Shown here piece by piece: positions 7,409 through 16,078 of a stretch of 27,385 nt of DNA. Positions within the stretch are counted from its first letter, which is position 1, and each line of letters starts with the position of its first letter. This DNA comes from Methylotenera_A sp049687015 (lineage in GTDB: Bacteria > Pseudomonadota > Gammaproteobacteria > Burkholderiales > Methylophilaceae): positions 1 to 27,385 of the forward strand of contig JBAVIP010000013.1 in the NCBI GenBank assembly GCA_049687015.1, read 5' to 3'. The notes under the pieces were generated by a model. That model was not told the DNA's origin and made no database searches. It saw only the letters and a program-made list of their open reading frames with translations. The position numbers and the translations under genes were made by a program.

Positions 7409-8212
7409 ATGAAGATACTTGCAATTACAAATCAAAAAGGCGGTGTAGGTAAAACCACCACTTGTGTGAACTTGGCTGCAAGTTTGGCGGCCAATTATAA
7501 AAAAGTATTGTTGGTAGATTTAGATCCACAAGGCAACGCCAGCACTGGTAGCGGCGTTGATAAAGCACATTTAAAGCATAGTATTTACGATGTGTTAATC
7601 GGTAAGAAGTCATTGAACGAAGTGATCGTTACCAGCGAAAAAGGTGGTTACCACATAGCGCCTTCTAACCGCGAGTTGGCGGGTGCCGAGGTCGAGCTGG
7701 TGAATGAGTTTGCACGCGAAGCCCGCTTAAAACAAGCGCTTACAAAGCTAGACGGCGAGTATGACTACATACTGTTAGATTGTCCGCCCGCGCTTAATTT
7801 AGTTACGGTGAACGCGCTTACTGCCGCCAATAGCGTGATGATTCCAATGCAGTGCGAATATTATGCGCTGGAAGGTTTATCTGACTTAGTAAATACCATT
7901 AAAAAAGTACGGTCAAATTTGAACGCTACACTAGAAATCGAAGGTTTGCTACGCACCATGTTTGATAACCGCAATATGCTGGCACAACAAGTATCGGCGC
8001 AGTTAGTCAGCCATTTTGGCGATAAAGTGTATCACACGGTAATTCCGCGCAATATTCGCCTGGCAGAAGCGCCAAGTTATGGTTTGCCGGTATTGGTTTA
8101 CGATAAATCATCGAAAGGCGCCGTGGCGTACTTAGATCTGGCTAAAGAAATAATCATTAAAAATCAACAGGTTAAAAATAAAAGTGTAGATAAAGGTGTT
8201 CATAATGGTTAA
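7409..8212 (+). CDS. parA: Chromosome-partitioning ATPase ParA (Soj)
   Basis: Deviant-Walker ATPase that binds nonspecific DNA in the ATP dimer state and is released by ParB, moving origin regions apart. Length is 267 residues. The deviant Walker A KGGVGKTT is at residues 10-17, preceded by MKILAITNQ. The switch region shows LLVDLDPQGNAS, and Walker B appears as YILLDCPPALNLVT. It lacks the N-terminal helix-turn-helix domain found in plasmid-type ParA, fitting the chromosomal class. It begins 2 nt after rsmG and overlaps parB by 8 nt. Confidence 0.96.
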   Translation: MKILAITNQKGGVGKTTTCVNLAASLAANYKKVLLVDLDPQGNASTGSGVDKAHLKHSIYDVLIGKKSLNEVIVTSEKGGYHIAPSNRELAGAEVELVNEFAREARLKQALTKLDGEYDYILLDCPPALNLVTVNALTAANSVMIPMQCEYYALEGLSDLVNTIKKVRSNLNATLEIEGLLRTMFDNRNMLAQQVSAQLVSHFGDKVYHTVIPRNIRLAEAPSYGLPVLVYDKSSKGAVAYLDLAKEIIIKNQQVKNKSVDKGVHNG

Positions 8213-9056
8213 ACCAAAAGGCTTAGGGCGCGGCTTAGATGCATTATTAGCAAATGATATAGAAGATGCGAGAAATACAGATGCGCTCCGTATGCTAAGC
8301 ACTAAGCAATTGCAACCAGGCAAATATCAGCCACGCTCATACATGGACGATGCGGCTTTGCAAACTTTGGCAGATTCAATTAAATCGCAAGGCATTATGC
8401 AGCCGATTTTGGTGAGAGAGATTGCGGTTGAAAAGTATGAAATTATTGCCGGCGAACGACGTTGGCGCGCCAGTCAAATTGCAGGCTTGGTAGAAGTGCC
8501 CGTGCTGGTGCGCGAGATCGCGGATGAATCTGCACTAGCAATGGCGTTGATTGAAAATATTCAGCGCGAAAACCTAAACCCGTTAGAAGAAGCGCAAGGC
8601 ATTAAACGTTTAATCGATGAGTTTGCCATGACGCATGAAAAGGCCGCAGAAGCGGTTGGGCGCTCGCGCGTTGCAGTTTCTAATTTATTGCGTTTGCTTA
8701 GTTTGAGCGCGCCTGTGCAAGATTTGCTTATGCAAAATAAGCTCGATATGGGCCATGCGCGTGCGCTGATCGGCCTAGATGCTGCGCGGCAAATATTGTT
8801 GGCCAATAAAACGGTGCATCAGGATTTATCAGTACGCGAAGTAGAAAGTTTGGTTAAAAGGTTGGACGCAGAATCAAAACCAAAACTGCAGAAAACCGGC
8901 GTAAATCAAGATGTTTTGGCCTTACAAAATAGTTTAAGTGAAAAAATTGGCGCCAGTGTGAGTATTGTTGCCAAAACGAATGGCGCGGGCACGCTCAAAA
9001 TTAACTACAGCAATTTAGATCAGCTGGATGATATTATTGCCAGGATTGCGCGTTAA
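8205..9056 (+). CDS. parB: Chromosome-partitioning protein ParB (Spo0J), CTP-dependent parS-binding clamp
   Basis: Length is 283 residues. The N-terminus MVKPKGLGRGLDALL is the conserved ParA-stimulating tail. The CTPase domain shows YQPR near 41-44, GERRWRA at 83-89 and the ENIQRENLNPLEEA segment starting at 117. A helix-turn-helix follows at about 144-165 (EKAAEAVGRSRVAVSNLLRLL). A C-terminal dimerisation domain ends the protein. The ATG at 8205 is chosen over the GTG three codons upstream because the conserved N-terminus starts there and AAGG lies about 9 nt before it. Its targets are presumably the three parS sites at 3582, 4784 and 6357. Confidence 0.96.
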   Translation: MVKPKGLGRGLDALLANDIEDARNTDALRMLSTKQLQPGKYQPRSYMDDAALQTLADSIKSQGIMQPILVREIAVEKYEIIAGERRWRASQIAGLVEVPVLVREIADESALAMALIENIQRENLNPLEEAQGIKRLIDEFAMTHEKAAEAVGRSRVAVSNLLRLLSLSAPVQDLLMQNKLDMGHARALIGLDAARQILLANKTVHQDLSVREVESLVKRLDAESKPKLQKTGVNQDVLALQNSLSEKIGASVSIVAKTNGAGTLKINYSNLDQLDDIIARIAR

Positions 9057-9072
9057 CGTCTAATCATTTTTT

Positions 9073-9126
9073 GCGCTAAGTGTTTCATTTTGTGAGAAAC
9101 TTAATGCAGTGGCTTTTACTTAGCGC
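9073..9126. repeat. Nested inverted repeat between parB and the atp promoter
   Basis: Arms GCGCTAAGT (9073-9081) and ACTTAGCGC (9118-9126) are perfect complements. Inside the loop a second stem GTTTC/GAAAC (9082-9086 with 9096-9100) abuts the left arm. The outer right arm ends exactly where the predicted -35 hexamer starts. It could act as a parB terminator, though no T-run follows, or as an operator for the atp promoter. Confidence 0.6.
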
Positions 9127-9155
9127 TTGACTAAACCTCCGTATTAATTCAAAAT
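9127..9155 (+). promoter_or_regulatory. Predicted promoter of the atp operon
   Basis: A -35 TTGACT (one mismatch) is separated by 17 nt from a weak -10 CAAAAT (two mismatches). The start would be near 9162, giving a leader of about 95 nt before atpI. The weak -10 makes this tentative. Confidence 0.4.
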
Positions 9156-9179
9156 TCCATCCTTTGCTAGATAAGCCCC

Positions 9180-9212
9180 TTGTATTTTTAATAAACAGTA
9201 TTTTAAATACAA
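9180..9212 (+). repeat. Inverted repeat in the atpI 5' leader
   Basis: TTGTATTT (9180-9187) pairs with AAATACAA (9205-9212) around a 17-nt AT-rich loop. With one bulge the stem can extend through CC/GG outside. It would lie in the mRNA leader, about 43 nt before the atpI start. It may be an mRNA stability hairpin; no known riboswitch is recognised. Confidence 0.4.
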
Positions 9213-9255
9213 ACAAGGTTCAAAGACAAATTAACGTTTTTGAAGTTAATAAAAT

Positions 9256-9645
9256 ATGGAAAACATAACGACGGCTTCAATTTTTAGCAAAATGTTGCGC
9301 TTGCAGTTAATGGCAACAGGTTTTGTCGCAATCATTTCATTGGTAACATCAGGTTTGCATGCTGGAATTTCCGCGTTGGCGGGCGGCGTAGCAGTGATTT
9401 TGGGTGCGTTTATCGCCGCCAAAATCGCGCAACGTAGCGAGCAACAAAACCACGCTTCGGCCGTTTTAATAAATTTATTAAAAGCGGAAGCAACTAAAAT
9501 TTTAGTAATTTTTATTGTTTTATTGGTAGTGTTTAAGCTCTATAAGCAATTGGTGCCCTTCGCGCTGATCGCGGGCTTGGCTGCAGCAGCGCTGGTTTCT
9601 GGTGCGGCGATGAGCAAACTGGATAAAACAGGTATTGAAATATAG
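9256..9645 (+). CDS. atpI: ATP synthase assembly protein AtpI (subunit I)
   Basis: First gene of the atp operon. A 129-residue protein with about four hydrophobic helices, near 18-33, 36-55, 78-95 and 99-117. AtpI proteins help assemble the c-ring and are not part of the mature enzyme. Sequence conservation is low in this family, so the call rests on size, topology, the glycine/alanine-rich second helix pair and position directly before atpB. The ribosome site is weak, with only GAAG about 10 nt upstream. Confidence 0.88.
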   Translation: MENITTASIFSKMLRLQLMATGFVAIISLVTSGLHAGISALAGGVAVILGAFIAAKIAQRSEQQNHASAVLINLLKAEATKILVIFIVLLVVFKLYKQLVPFALIAGLAAAALVSGAAMSKLDKTGIEI

Positions 9646-9672
9646 GTAAAAATTAATTAGGCATTTTTAAAT

Positions 9673-10554
9673 ATGGCTACACAACACGTACAACAAGCGG
9701 AAAACGCACTCACTCCGTCTGAATACATTCAGCATCACTTGAGCTTTAATACGCACTCAGTTGGCGAAGGTAGCTTTTGGACATTGAACGTCGATAGTTT
9801 GGTGATGTCCGTGGTTTTGGGTATGTTGGTGATGGGTTTAGTGTGGCTAGTGGCGCGTAAAGCAACATCTGGCGTACCTTCTAAAGGTCAGGCTTTCGTT
9901 GAGCTAATATTTAGCTTTGTAGATGACCAGGTTAAAAATATTTTCCACGGCAACCGCCACAGTTTTATTGCCCCAACCGCCTTGACGGTTTTTTTGTGGG
10001 TTTTGGCCATGAATGCCATGGACTTCCTACCAGTCGATTGGGTTGCAGGAGCAGCAAGTTTAATTGGTGGTGAACATGCAAAATGGCGTCCTGTACCTAC
10101 TTCCGATATCAATACTACATTCGCATTGGCATTAGCGGTGTGGATTCTCATGATTTTCTTCTCGATCAAAGCAAAAGGTCTTGGCGGCTGGATACATGAG
10201 ATATTTTATGCGCCATTCGGCGGTGCTAAATTCTTTAAGCCACAAAGCATCATGGGCTGGTTAGGCCTGGTGTTAAGCCCGCTATTATTTGTAGCGAATT
10301 TTGCTTTTAATATGATTGAATACGTTTCAAAACCACTTTCACATTCATTGCGGTTATTTGGCAATATGTACGCGGGCGAGGTGATTTTCTTGTTGCTCGG
10401 TATGTGGGCAGCTACTGGCTTGGTTGGCATGATAGCAGGCGCTGTGTTGGGTGCTTTTTGGTCAATTTTCCATATTTTAATTGTGGCTTTGCAGGCATTC
10501 ATCTTTATGATGTTAACTGTTGTGTATCTTGCTATGGCGCACGAGAGTCATTAA
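9673..10554 (+). CDS. atpB: F1Fo ATP synthase subunit a
   Basis: Membrane stator subunit that forms the two proton half-channels against the c-ring. Length is 293 residues with hydrophobic helices near 44-62, 100-118, 147-165, 194-215, 233-256 and 258-288. The essential arginine is Arg227 in LSHSLRLFGNMYAGE (Arg210 in E. coli). The fifth-helix residues that line the half-channel are followed by the typical QAFIFMMLTVVYLAMAHE end. Its N-terminal tail before the first helix is slightly long. Start at the only suitable ATG, 27 nt after atpI. Confidence 0.96.
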   Translation: MATQHVQQAENALTPSEYIQHHLSFNTHSVGEGSFWTLNVDSLVMSVVLGMLVMGLVWLVARKATSGVPSKGQAFVELIFSFVDDQVKNIFHGNRHSFIAPTALTVFLWVLAMNAMDFLPVDWVAGAASLIGGEHAKWRPVPTSDINTTFALALAVWILMIFFSIKAKGLGGWIHEIFYAPFGGAKFFKPQSIMGWLGLVLSPLLFVANFAFNMIEYVSKPLSHSLRLFGNMYAGEVIFLLLGMWAATGLVGMIAGAVLGAFWSIFHILIVALQAFIFMMLTVVYLAMAHESH

Positions 10555-10618
10555 GTTTTGTAGTTTGTTTTTAGTTTTGTATGTTGTATTTGTAATTTAA
10601 TTTTGAGAGGGTAATAAA
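10555..10618 (+). promoter_or_regulatory. C-free, U/G-rich translational leader of atpE
   Basis: The 64 nt between atpB and atpE contain no cytosine; the C-free run is 10550-10625. The stretch is mostly T and G and should be almost unstructured as mRNA. It ends in a strong GAGAGGG ribosome site about 9 nt before the ATG. In E. coli a U-rich enhancer at the same place raises atpE translation so that about ten c subunits are made per enzyme. By analogy this leader probably does the same. Confidence 0.55.
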
Positions 10619-10885
10619 ATGGATGCATTAGCAATGATTCAAGCCTACACAGGCATCGGTATTGGTTTAATTATTGGTTTGGGCGCTGCGGGTGCTTGTA
10701 TCGGTATTGGTATTATGTGCGCAAGCTTTTTAGAAGGTGCAGCACGTCAACCAGAAATGATTCCAGCATTGCAAGGTAAAGTATTCTTGCTATTAGGTCT
10801 TATCGATGCTTCTTTCATTATTGGCGTTGGTTTAGCCATGATGTTTGCATTTGCAAACCCATTATTAAGTGTAGTTGCTAAGTAA
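10619..10885 (+). CDS. atpE: F1Fo ATP synthase subunit c (proteolipid)
   Basis: An 88-residue two-helix hairpin. The glycine-rich first helix is about residues 10-37, the polar loop Arg43-Gln44-Pro45 contacts the rotor, and the second helix carries the proton-binding Asp63 in GLIDASFIIG. An aspartate here without the Gln/Glu-Ser sodium-site residues points to a proton-driven rotor. It has the strongest ribosome site of the operon and an unstructured leader, consistent with high copy number. Confidence 0.97.
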   Translation: MDALAMIQAYTGIGIGLIIGLGAAGACIGIGIMCASFLEGAARQPEMIPALQGKVFLLLGLIDASFIIGVGLAMMFAFANPLLSVVAK

Positions 10886-10958
10886 TTAGCTGAAATAATT
10901 TGGCTGCTAGCTATATAGCGACTAGCACAAATTAACGACTCAAATTTTGGAGTAAATA

Positions 10959-11429
10959 ATGGAAATAGGATTATCACTTGTCGCGCAGGCATTTGCTTTC
11001 GCAGCATTAATTGCAGTTACGGTTAAATTTATTTGGCCGCCGCTATTAAAAGCAATTGAAGCGCGTCAAAAGGAAATTGCTGATGGTTTGGCAGCGGCGC
11101 AAGAAGGCAGAAGTGCTTTGGAAGTAGCCGCAAAAAAATCAGAAGTAACGCTGAACGAAGCCAGGCAAAAGGCAGGTGAAATTATTGCGCAAGCTGAAAA
11201 ACGCGGAACACAAATCGTTGAAGAAGCTAAAGGTAACGCTAAGGTTGAAGGTGAGCGTATCTTGGCGGGTGCTAAAGCTGAAATCGATCAAGAAGTAAAC
11301 CGTGCAAAAGAAGGTTTGCGTTCGCAAGTGTCGGCGCTGGCAGTAGCCGGTGCTGAGAAAATTTTGCGTAAAGAAATTGACGCAAAAGCACATAGCGAAA
11401 TGTTATCTAAACTCGCCGCGGAACTCTAA
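10959..11429 (+). CDS. atpF: F1Fo ATP synthase subunit b
   Basis: Peripheral stalk subunit of 156 residues, the same size as in E. coli. A single N-terminal membrane helix lies at about residues 5-26 (VAQAFAFAALIAVTVKFIW). A long charged, alanine-rich helix (about 30-140) then dimerises as a coiled coil and reaches the delta subunit. GGAG sits before the ATG. The 73-nt gap after atpE contains nothing else recognised. Confidence 0.95.
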   Translation: MEIGLSLVAQAFAFAALIAVTVKFIWPPLLKAIEARQKEIADGLAAAQEGRSALEVAAKKSEVTLNEARQKAGEIIAQAEKRGTQIVEEAKGNAKVEGERILAGAKAEIDQEVNRAKEGLRSQVSALAVAGAEKILRKEIDAKAHSEMLSKLAAEL

Positions 11430-11447
11430 GAGAGTATAGGGGAAAAC

Positions 11448-11984
11448 ATGGCTGAAATATCAACCATCGCAAGGCCTTATGCAGTAGCAGCTTATAAATT
11501 AGGCCGTGAACAGAAGGCGCTTGGCAAATGGTCTGAGATGTTGGGTTTTGCCGCTGCTGTTGCAAATGACGCGCAGATTAAGGCCTATATTCAAGACCCT
11601 AAAGTTGTAAGTGATGATTTGCAAACAACTTTCTTGAAGGCTTGTGGCGATCAACTTAATGAAAACGGACAAAATCTCGTCAAAGTTTTGGTTGAGTATG
11701 GTCGTTTGTCTATCTTGCCAGAAATTTCTAGCGCGTTTGAAGCGTTAAAAGCGCAGGATGAGGGCACATTAGATGCACAAATTATCGCTGCAGTAAAACC
11801 TAGTGCGGCAGAAGTGAAAGATTTGGTAAAACGTTTAGAAGTAAAGTTTGGCAAAAAAATTGAGGCGAGTGTTTCTGTAGACCCGGAAATCATTGGCGGC
11901 ATCAAAATTATTGTTGGCGATACCGTGATTGATGCGTCCGTCAAAGGTCAGTTACAAAATTTAGCCTACGCGCTTACGGCATAA
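11448..11984 (+). CDS. atpH: F1Fo ATP synthase subunit delta
   Basis: A 178-residue OSCP/delta-family protein that joins the b-dimer stalk to the crown of F1. It opens with STIARPYAVAAYKLGREQ, the typical helical N-terminal domain start. The conserved C-terminal block VDPEIIGGIKIIVGDTVIDASVKGQL is complete. AGGGG precedes the ATG, 18 nt after atpF. Confidence 0.95.
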   Translation: MAEISTIARPYAVAAYKLGREQKALGKWSEMLGFAAAVANDAQIKAYIQDPKVVSDDLQTTFLKACGDQLNENGQNLVKVLVEYGRLSILPEISSAFEALKAQDEGTLDAQIIAAVKPSAAEVKDLVKRLEVKFGKKIEASVSVDPEIIGGIKIIVGDTVIDASVKGQLQNLAYALTA

Positions 11985-12035
11985 GGGGCTTGGGCTTATT
12001 TAAGCTTAAGCAGAGAAAATTATAGGAGTTTAGCA

Positions 12036-13577
12036 ATGCAGTTATCTACATCAGAAATCAGTGAACTGATTAAAAGCAGATTAGAAAATTTTTCGACCAG
12101 TGCTGAAGCGCGTACTCAGGGTACAGTTATTTCAGTGACTGACGGTATCGTTCGCATTCACGGCTTATCAAATGTCATGTCTGGTGAGATGATTGAGTTT
12201 CCGGGCAACACATTCGGTTTGGCACTTAACCTTGAGCGTGACTCAGTGGGTGCGGTGGTATTGGGTGATTACGAGCACATTACTGAAGGCGATATATGTA
12301 AATGTACAGGCCGCATTCTGGAAGTGCCAGTAGGCCCAGAGTTGATTGGCCGCGTAGTGAACGCGCTAGGTCAGCCGATTGATGGCAAAGGGCCGGTTAA
12401 TGCAAAGCTGACCGACAAGATTGAAAAAGTAGCGCCTGGTGTGATTGCGCGTAAATCCGTATCGCAACCAGTGCAAACAGGTTTGAAGTCTGTAGATTCA
12501 ATGGTACCGGTTGGTCGTGGTCAACGTGAACTGATTATTGGCGATCGTCAAACAGGTAAAACAGCCGTAGCAGTCGATGCGATTATTAATCAAAAAGGTC
12601 AAAATATGACCTGCGTTTACGTTGCGATTGGTCAAAAGGCTTCAACCATTGCTAACGTGGTACGTAAATTAGAAGAAAACGGCGCAATGGCTTACACCAT
12701 TGTGGTCGCAGCAGCTGCTTCAGATTCAGCAGCTTTGCAATTTTTAGCACCATACGCTGGTTGTACCATGGGCGAATATTTCCGTGACCGCGGTGAAGAT
12801 GCTCTGATCGTATATGATGATTTGACCAAACAAGCGATTGCTTACCGTCAAATTTCATTGCTATTACGTCGTCCACCAGGCCGTGAAGCTTACCCAGGTG
12901 ATGTGTTCTACATTCACTCACGCTTGTTAGAGCGCGCAGCTCGTGTAAACGAAGAGTATGTAGAAAAATTCACTAACGGCGCCGTTAAAGGTAAAACGGG
13001 TTCATTGACAGCATTGCCTGTGATTGAAACTGCAGCTGGCGACGTTTCAGCATTCGTTCCAACTAACGTGATTTCAATTACCGATGGTCAGATTTTCCTG
13101 GAAACTGACTTGTTCAACGCGGGTATTCGCCCAGCGATCAACGCGGGTATTTCAGTATCTCGCGTGGGTGGTGCAGCACAAACTAAAGTGATTAAAAAAT
13201 TGGGCGGCGGTGTGCGTTTGGCATTGGCGCAATACCGTGAATTGGCAGCGTTCGCGCAGTTCGCTTCCGATCTGGATGAGGCAACACGTAAGCAACTAGA
13301 CCGTGGTCGCATGTTTACCGAGCTGATGAAACAAGCGCAGTACGCGCCACTCAGCATTTCTAACATGGCGATTAGCTTGTTAGCAGCGAATAAAGGTTAC
13401 TTTGATGATGTGCCTACCAATAAAGTATTGGCGTTTGAAAATAAACTGCATGGCTTTATGGGTTCTAAATACAAAGCGTTGATGGATGGCATTGAATCCA
13501 GCAAAGACTTAAGCGGTGACGCTGAAAAAGCGGTTGAAGCGGCAATTCAAGACTTTAAAGCGACCAATGCTTACTAA
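12036..13577 (+). CDS. atpA: F1Fo ATP synthase subunit alpha
   Basis: Non-catalytic nucleotide-binding subunit of the F1 hexamer, 513 residues as in E. coli. N-terminal beta-barrel domain starts MQLSTSEISELIK. Walker A GDRQTGKT is at residues 169-176. The arginine-finger region is recognisable in the segment ending AINAGISVSRVGGAAQ, which is also the alpha-subunit signature. AGGAG lies 8 nt before the ATG. The 51-nt gap after atpH contains a small GCTTAAGC palindrome. Confidence 0.97.
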   Translation: MQLSTSEISELIKSRLENFSTSAEARTQGTVISVTDGIVRIHGLSNVMSGEMIEFPGNTFGLALNLERDSVGAVVLGDYEHITEGDICKCTGRILEVPVGPELIGRVVNALGQPIDGKGPVNAKLTDKIEKVAPGVIARKSVSQPVQTGLKSVDSMVPVGRGQRELIIGDRQTGKTAVAVDAIINQKGQNMTCVYVAIGQKASTIANVVRKLEENGAMAYTIVVAAAASDSAALQFLAPYAGCTMGEYFRDRGEDALIVYDDLTKQAIAYRQISLLLRRPPGREAYPGDVFYIHSRLLERAARVNEEYVEKFTNGAVKGKTGSLTALPVIETAAGDVSAFVPTNVISITDGQIFLETDLFNAGIRPAINAGISVSRVGGAAQTKVIKKLGGGVRLALAQYRELAAFAQFASDLDEATRKQLDRGRMFTELMKQAQYAPLSISNMAISLLAANKGYFDDVPTNKVLAFENKLHGFMGSKYKALMDGIESSKDLSGDAEKAVEAAIQDFKATNAY

Positions 13578-13599
13578 TACCACTATCTAGGATAACAAA

Positions 13600-14538
13600 A
13601 TGGCTGGTAGTAAAGAGATTAGAACCAAGATCAAGAGCGTAGAAAATACACGCAAGATCACCAAAGCAATGGAGATGGTCGCTGCTTCTAAAATGCGAAA
13701 AGCGCAAGATAGAATGCGTGCATCACGTCCATATGCCGAGAAAATCCGTAATGTGGCTGCTCACCTTTCACTCGCGCATTCAGAGTACAAACACCCTTTT
13801 CTCTTAAAGCGGGAGGATGTGAAGAATATTGGCCTTATCGTTGTAAGTTCTGATAAAGGCTTATGCGGTGGTTTGAATACCAATGTGTTGCGGCTCACTG
13901 TGAACCAGATGAAAACCTGGGAATCGGAAGGCAAAAAATTATGTGTGAGTGCGATTGGCAACAAAGGTTACAGCTTCATGACCCGTGTTGGCGCCAATGT
14001 GAAATCACACATTACCGGTTTAGGTGATGTGCCACATTTGGAAACATTGATTGGTACAATCAAGGCGATGTTAGACGCATATACTGCTGGTGAAATCGAT
14101 CAGTTACATATTTGCTACACTCGCTTCATCAACACCATGAAGCAGGAACCAGTCATTGAGCAATTGCTACCGTTAACGAGCGAGCGTTTGGGTACACATC
14201 CAACGGATGAAAAACCTGAAGCATTGACAGCAAGCGCAGTAGTAAAAAGTGTAGTTCAGATTGGCGCTGCAAAAGGCCATTGGGACTACATTTATGAGCC
14301 AGAAGCAAAGCCTGTGATCGACCAGTTAATGGTACGTTATATCGAATCATTGGTATATAACGCAGTGTCAGAAAACATGGCGTCAGAGCAATCATCTCGT
14401 ATGGTGGCGATGAAGTCAGCATCTGATAACGCGAAAAACGTGATTGGTGAATTGAAACTGGTTTACAACAAAGCGCGCCAAGCGGCGATTACGAAAGAGA
14501 TTTCTGAAATCGTTGGCGGCGCGGCGGCAGTAGCGTAG
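13600..14538 (+). CDS. atpG: F1Fo ATP synthase subunit gamma, with an internal insertion
   Basis: Rotor shaft of F1. The N-terminal helix MAGSKEIRTKIKSVENTRKITKAMEMVA and C-terminal helix ending ITKEISEIVGGAAAV form the coiled-coil axle; SSDKGLCGGLNTN (83-95) is the core Rossmann-like segment. Length is 312 residues against 287 in E. coli. By eye the difference is an insertion of about 24 residues between LLPL (189-192) and WDYIYEP (228-234). That segment is rich in Ala, Val, Glu and Lys. It lies in the globular domain, so the axle is not affected. AGGA precedes the ATG. Confidence 0.96.
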   Translation: MAGSKEIRTKIKSVENTRKITKAMEMVAASKMRKAQDRMRASRPYAEKIRNVAAHLSLAHSEYKHPFLLKREDVKNIGLIVVSSDKGLCGGLNTNVLRLTVNQMKTWESEGKKLCVSAIGNKGYSFMTRVGANVKSHITGLGDVPHLETLIGTIKAMLDAYTAGEIDQLHICYTRFINTMKQEPVIEQLLPLTSERLGTHPTDEKPEALTASAVVKSVVQIGAAKGHWDYIYEPEAKPVIDQLMVRYIESLVYNAVSENMASEQSSRMVAMKSASDNAKNVIGELKLVYNKARQAAITKEISEIVGGAAAVA

Positions 14539-14615
14539 AGAAATGGCTTTAGCGATTGGGCGAAGCTAAGATGAAGAATTTAATTAAATCTGACTAAAAG
14601 AAGTTAGGAATCGAA

Positions 14616-16052
14616 ATGGCAAAAGCAAATCAAGTAAAAGTAGGTAAAGTGGTGCAATGTATTGGTGCTGTAGTGGACGTTGAGTTTCCACGTGATCAAA
14701 TGCCAAAAGTATTCGATGCATTGATTATCGATGATGCCAGCTCAAAAGCTGAGGCTGGCTTGACATTGGAAGTGCAGCAGCAATTGGGTGACGGCGTTGT
14801 GCGTACCATTGCGATGGGCTCATCTGACGGTCTGGCACGCGGCACATCATTTAAATCTACAGGCAGTCAAATTACCGTTCCAGTCGGCATCGGTACGCTA
14901 GGCCGTATTATGGATGTGCTGGGCCGCCCGATTGATGAAGCTGGTCCAATCGATTCTGATGAACGTCGTTCAATTCACCAAAAAGCACCAAGTTTTGAAG
15001 AGCTTTCTCCTTCCGTTGACTTGTTAGAAACAGGTATCAAGGTGATTGACTTGGTTTGCCCGTTTGCCAAGGGTGGTAAGGTGGGTCTGTTCGGCGGCGC
15101 GGGTGTGGGTAAAACCGTTAATATGCTTGAGTTGATTAATAACATTGCTAAACAACACTCTGGCTTATCAGTGTTTGCAGGTGTGGGTGAGCGTACCCGT
15201 GAAGGTAACGACTTCTACCATGAGATGGCGGAAGCTGGTGTTATCAAGCTGGATAACATGAAAGAATCAAAAGTAGCGATGGTGTTCGGTCAGATGAACG
15301 AGCCACCAGGCAACCGTTTACGCGTAGCTTTGTCAGGTTTGACCATGGCGGAAAAATTCCGTGATGAAGGCCGTGACGTGCTGTTCTTCGTGGATAACAT
15401 CTACCGCTATACCTTGGCCGGTACCGAGGTTTCTGCTTTGTTAGGTCGTATGCCTTCAGCGGTGGGTTACCAACCTACCTTGGCTGATGAAATGGGCCGT
15501 TTACAAGAGCGTATTACTTCAACTAAAACAGGCTCTATTACGTCCATCCAAGCCGTTTACGTGCCTGCGGATGACTTGACTGACCCATCACCAGCAACTA
15601 CTTTCCAACATTTGGATTCAACCGTTGTGTTGTCACGTGACATTGCATCATTAGGTATCTACCCTGCGGTAGATCCACTAGATTCAACATCACGTCAATT
15701 AGACCCATTAGTGGTTGGTGAAGAGCATTACAACGTGGCACGTAGCGTTCAACAAACATTGCAACGCTATAAAGAATTGCGCGATATTATTGCGATTTTG
15801 GGTATGGATGAGTTGTCTCCAGAAGACAAATTAGCTGTAGGCCGTGCACGTAAAATCCAACGTTTCTTGTCACAACCATTCCACGTGGCTGAGGTGTTTA
15901 CCGGTTCACCAGGTAAATATGTGCCATTAAAAGAAACCATCAAAGGCTTTAAAGCGATTGTGGCCGGCGAGTATGATCATTTGCCAGAGCAAGCTTTCTA
16001 CATGGTGGGTGGCATTGAAGAAGCAGTAGAAAAAGCCAAAACTCTAAATTAA
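14616..16052 (+). CDS. atpD: F1Fo ATP synthase subunit beta (catalytic)
   Basis: Catalytic subunit where ATP is made, 478 residues. Walker A GGAGVGKT is at residues 160-167. The catalytic glutamate is in GERTREGND (191-199). The signature PSAVGYQPTLADEMG is complete. The DELSEED lever appears as DELSPED. Slightly longer than E. coli (460), partly from the N-terminal extension before GKVVQCIGAVVDVEF. AGGA lies before the ATG. The 77-nt gap after atpG holds no gene. Confidence 0.97.
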   Translation: MAKANQVKVGKVVQCIGAVVDVEFPRDQMPKVFDALIIDDASSKAEAGLTLEVQQQLGDGVVRTIAMGSSDGLARGTSFKSTGSQITVPVGIGTLGRIMDVLGRPIDEAGPIDSDERRSIHQKAPSFEELSPSVDLLETGIKVIDLVCPFAKGGKVGLFGGAGVGKTVNMLELINNIAKQHSGLSVFAGVGERTREGNDFYHEMAEAGVIKLDNMKESKVAMVFGQMNEPPGNRLRVALSGLTMAEKFRDEGRDVLFFVDNIYRYTLAGTEVSALLGRMPSAVGYQPTLADEMGRLQERITSTKTGSITSIQAVYVPADDLTDPSPATTFQHLDSTVVLSRDIASLGIYPAVDPLDSTSRQLDPLVVGEEHYNVARSVQQTLQRYKELRDIIAILGMDELSPEDKLAVGRARKIQRFLSQPFHVAEVFTGSPGKYVPLKETIKGFKAIVAGEYDHLPEQAFYMVGGIEEAVEKAKTLN

Positions 16053-16078
16053 TTTAAGAGACTAAGGATAATATACGT

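Noticed and set aside
15389..15397. DnaA-box-like GTGGATAAC
   Set aside because: A single imperfect match inside atpD coding sequence with no neighbours; no cluster of boxes or AT-rich unwinding region is present, so no origin is called.
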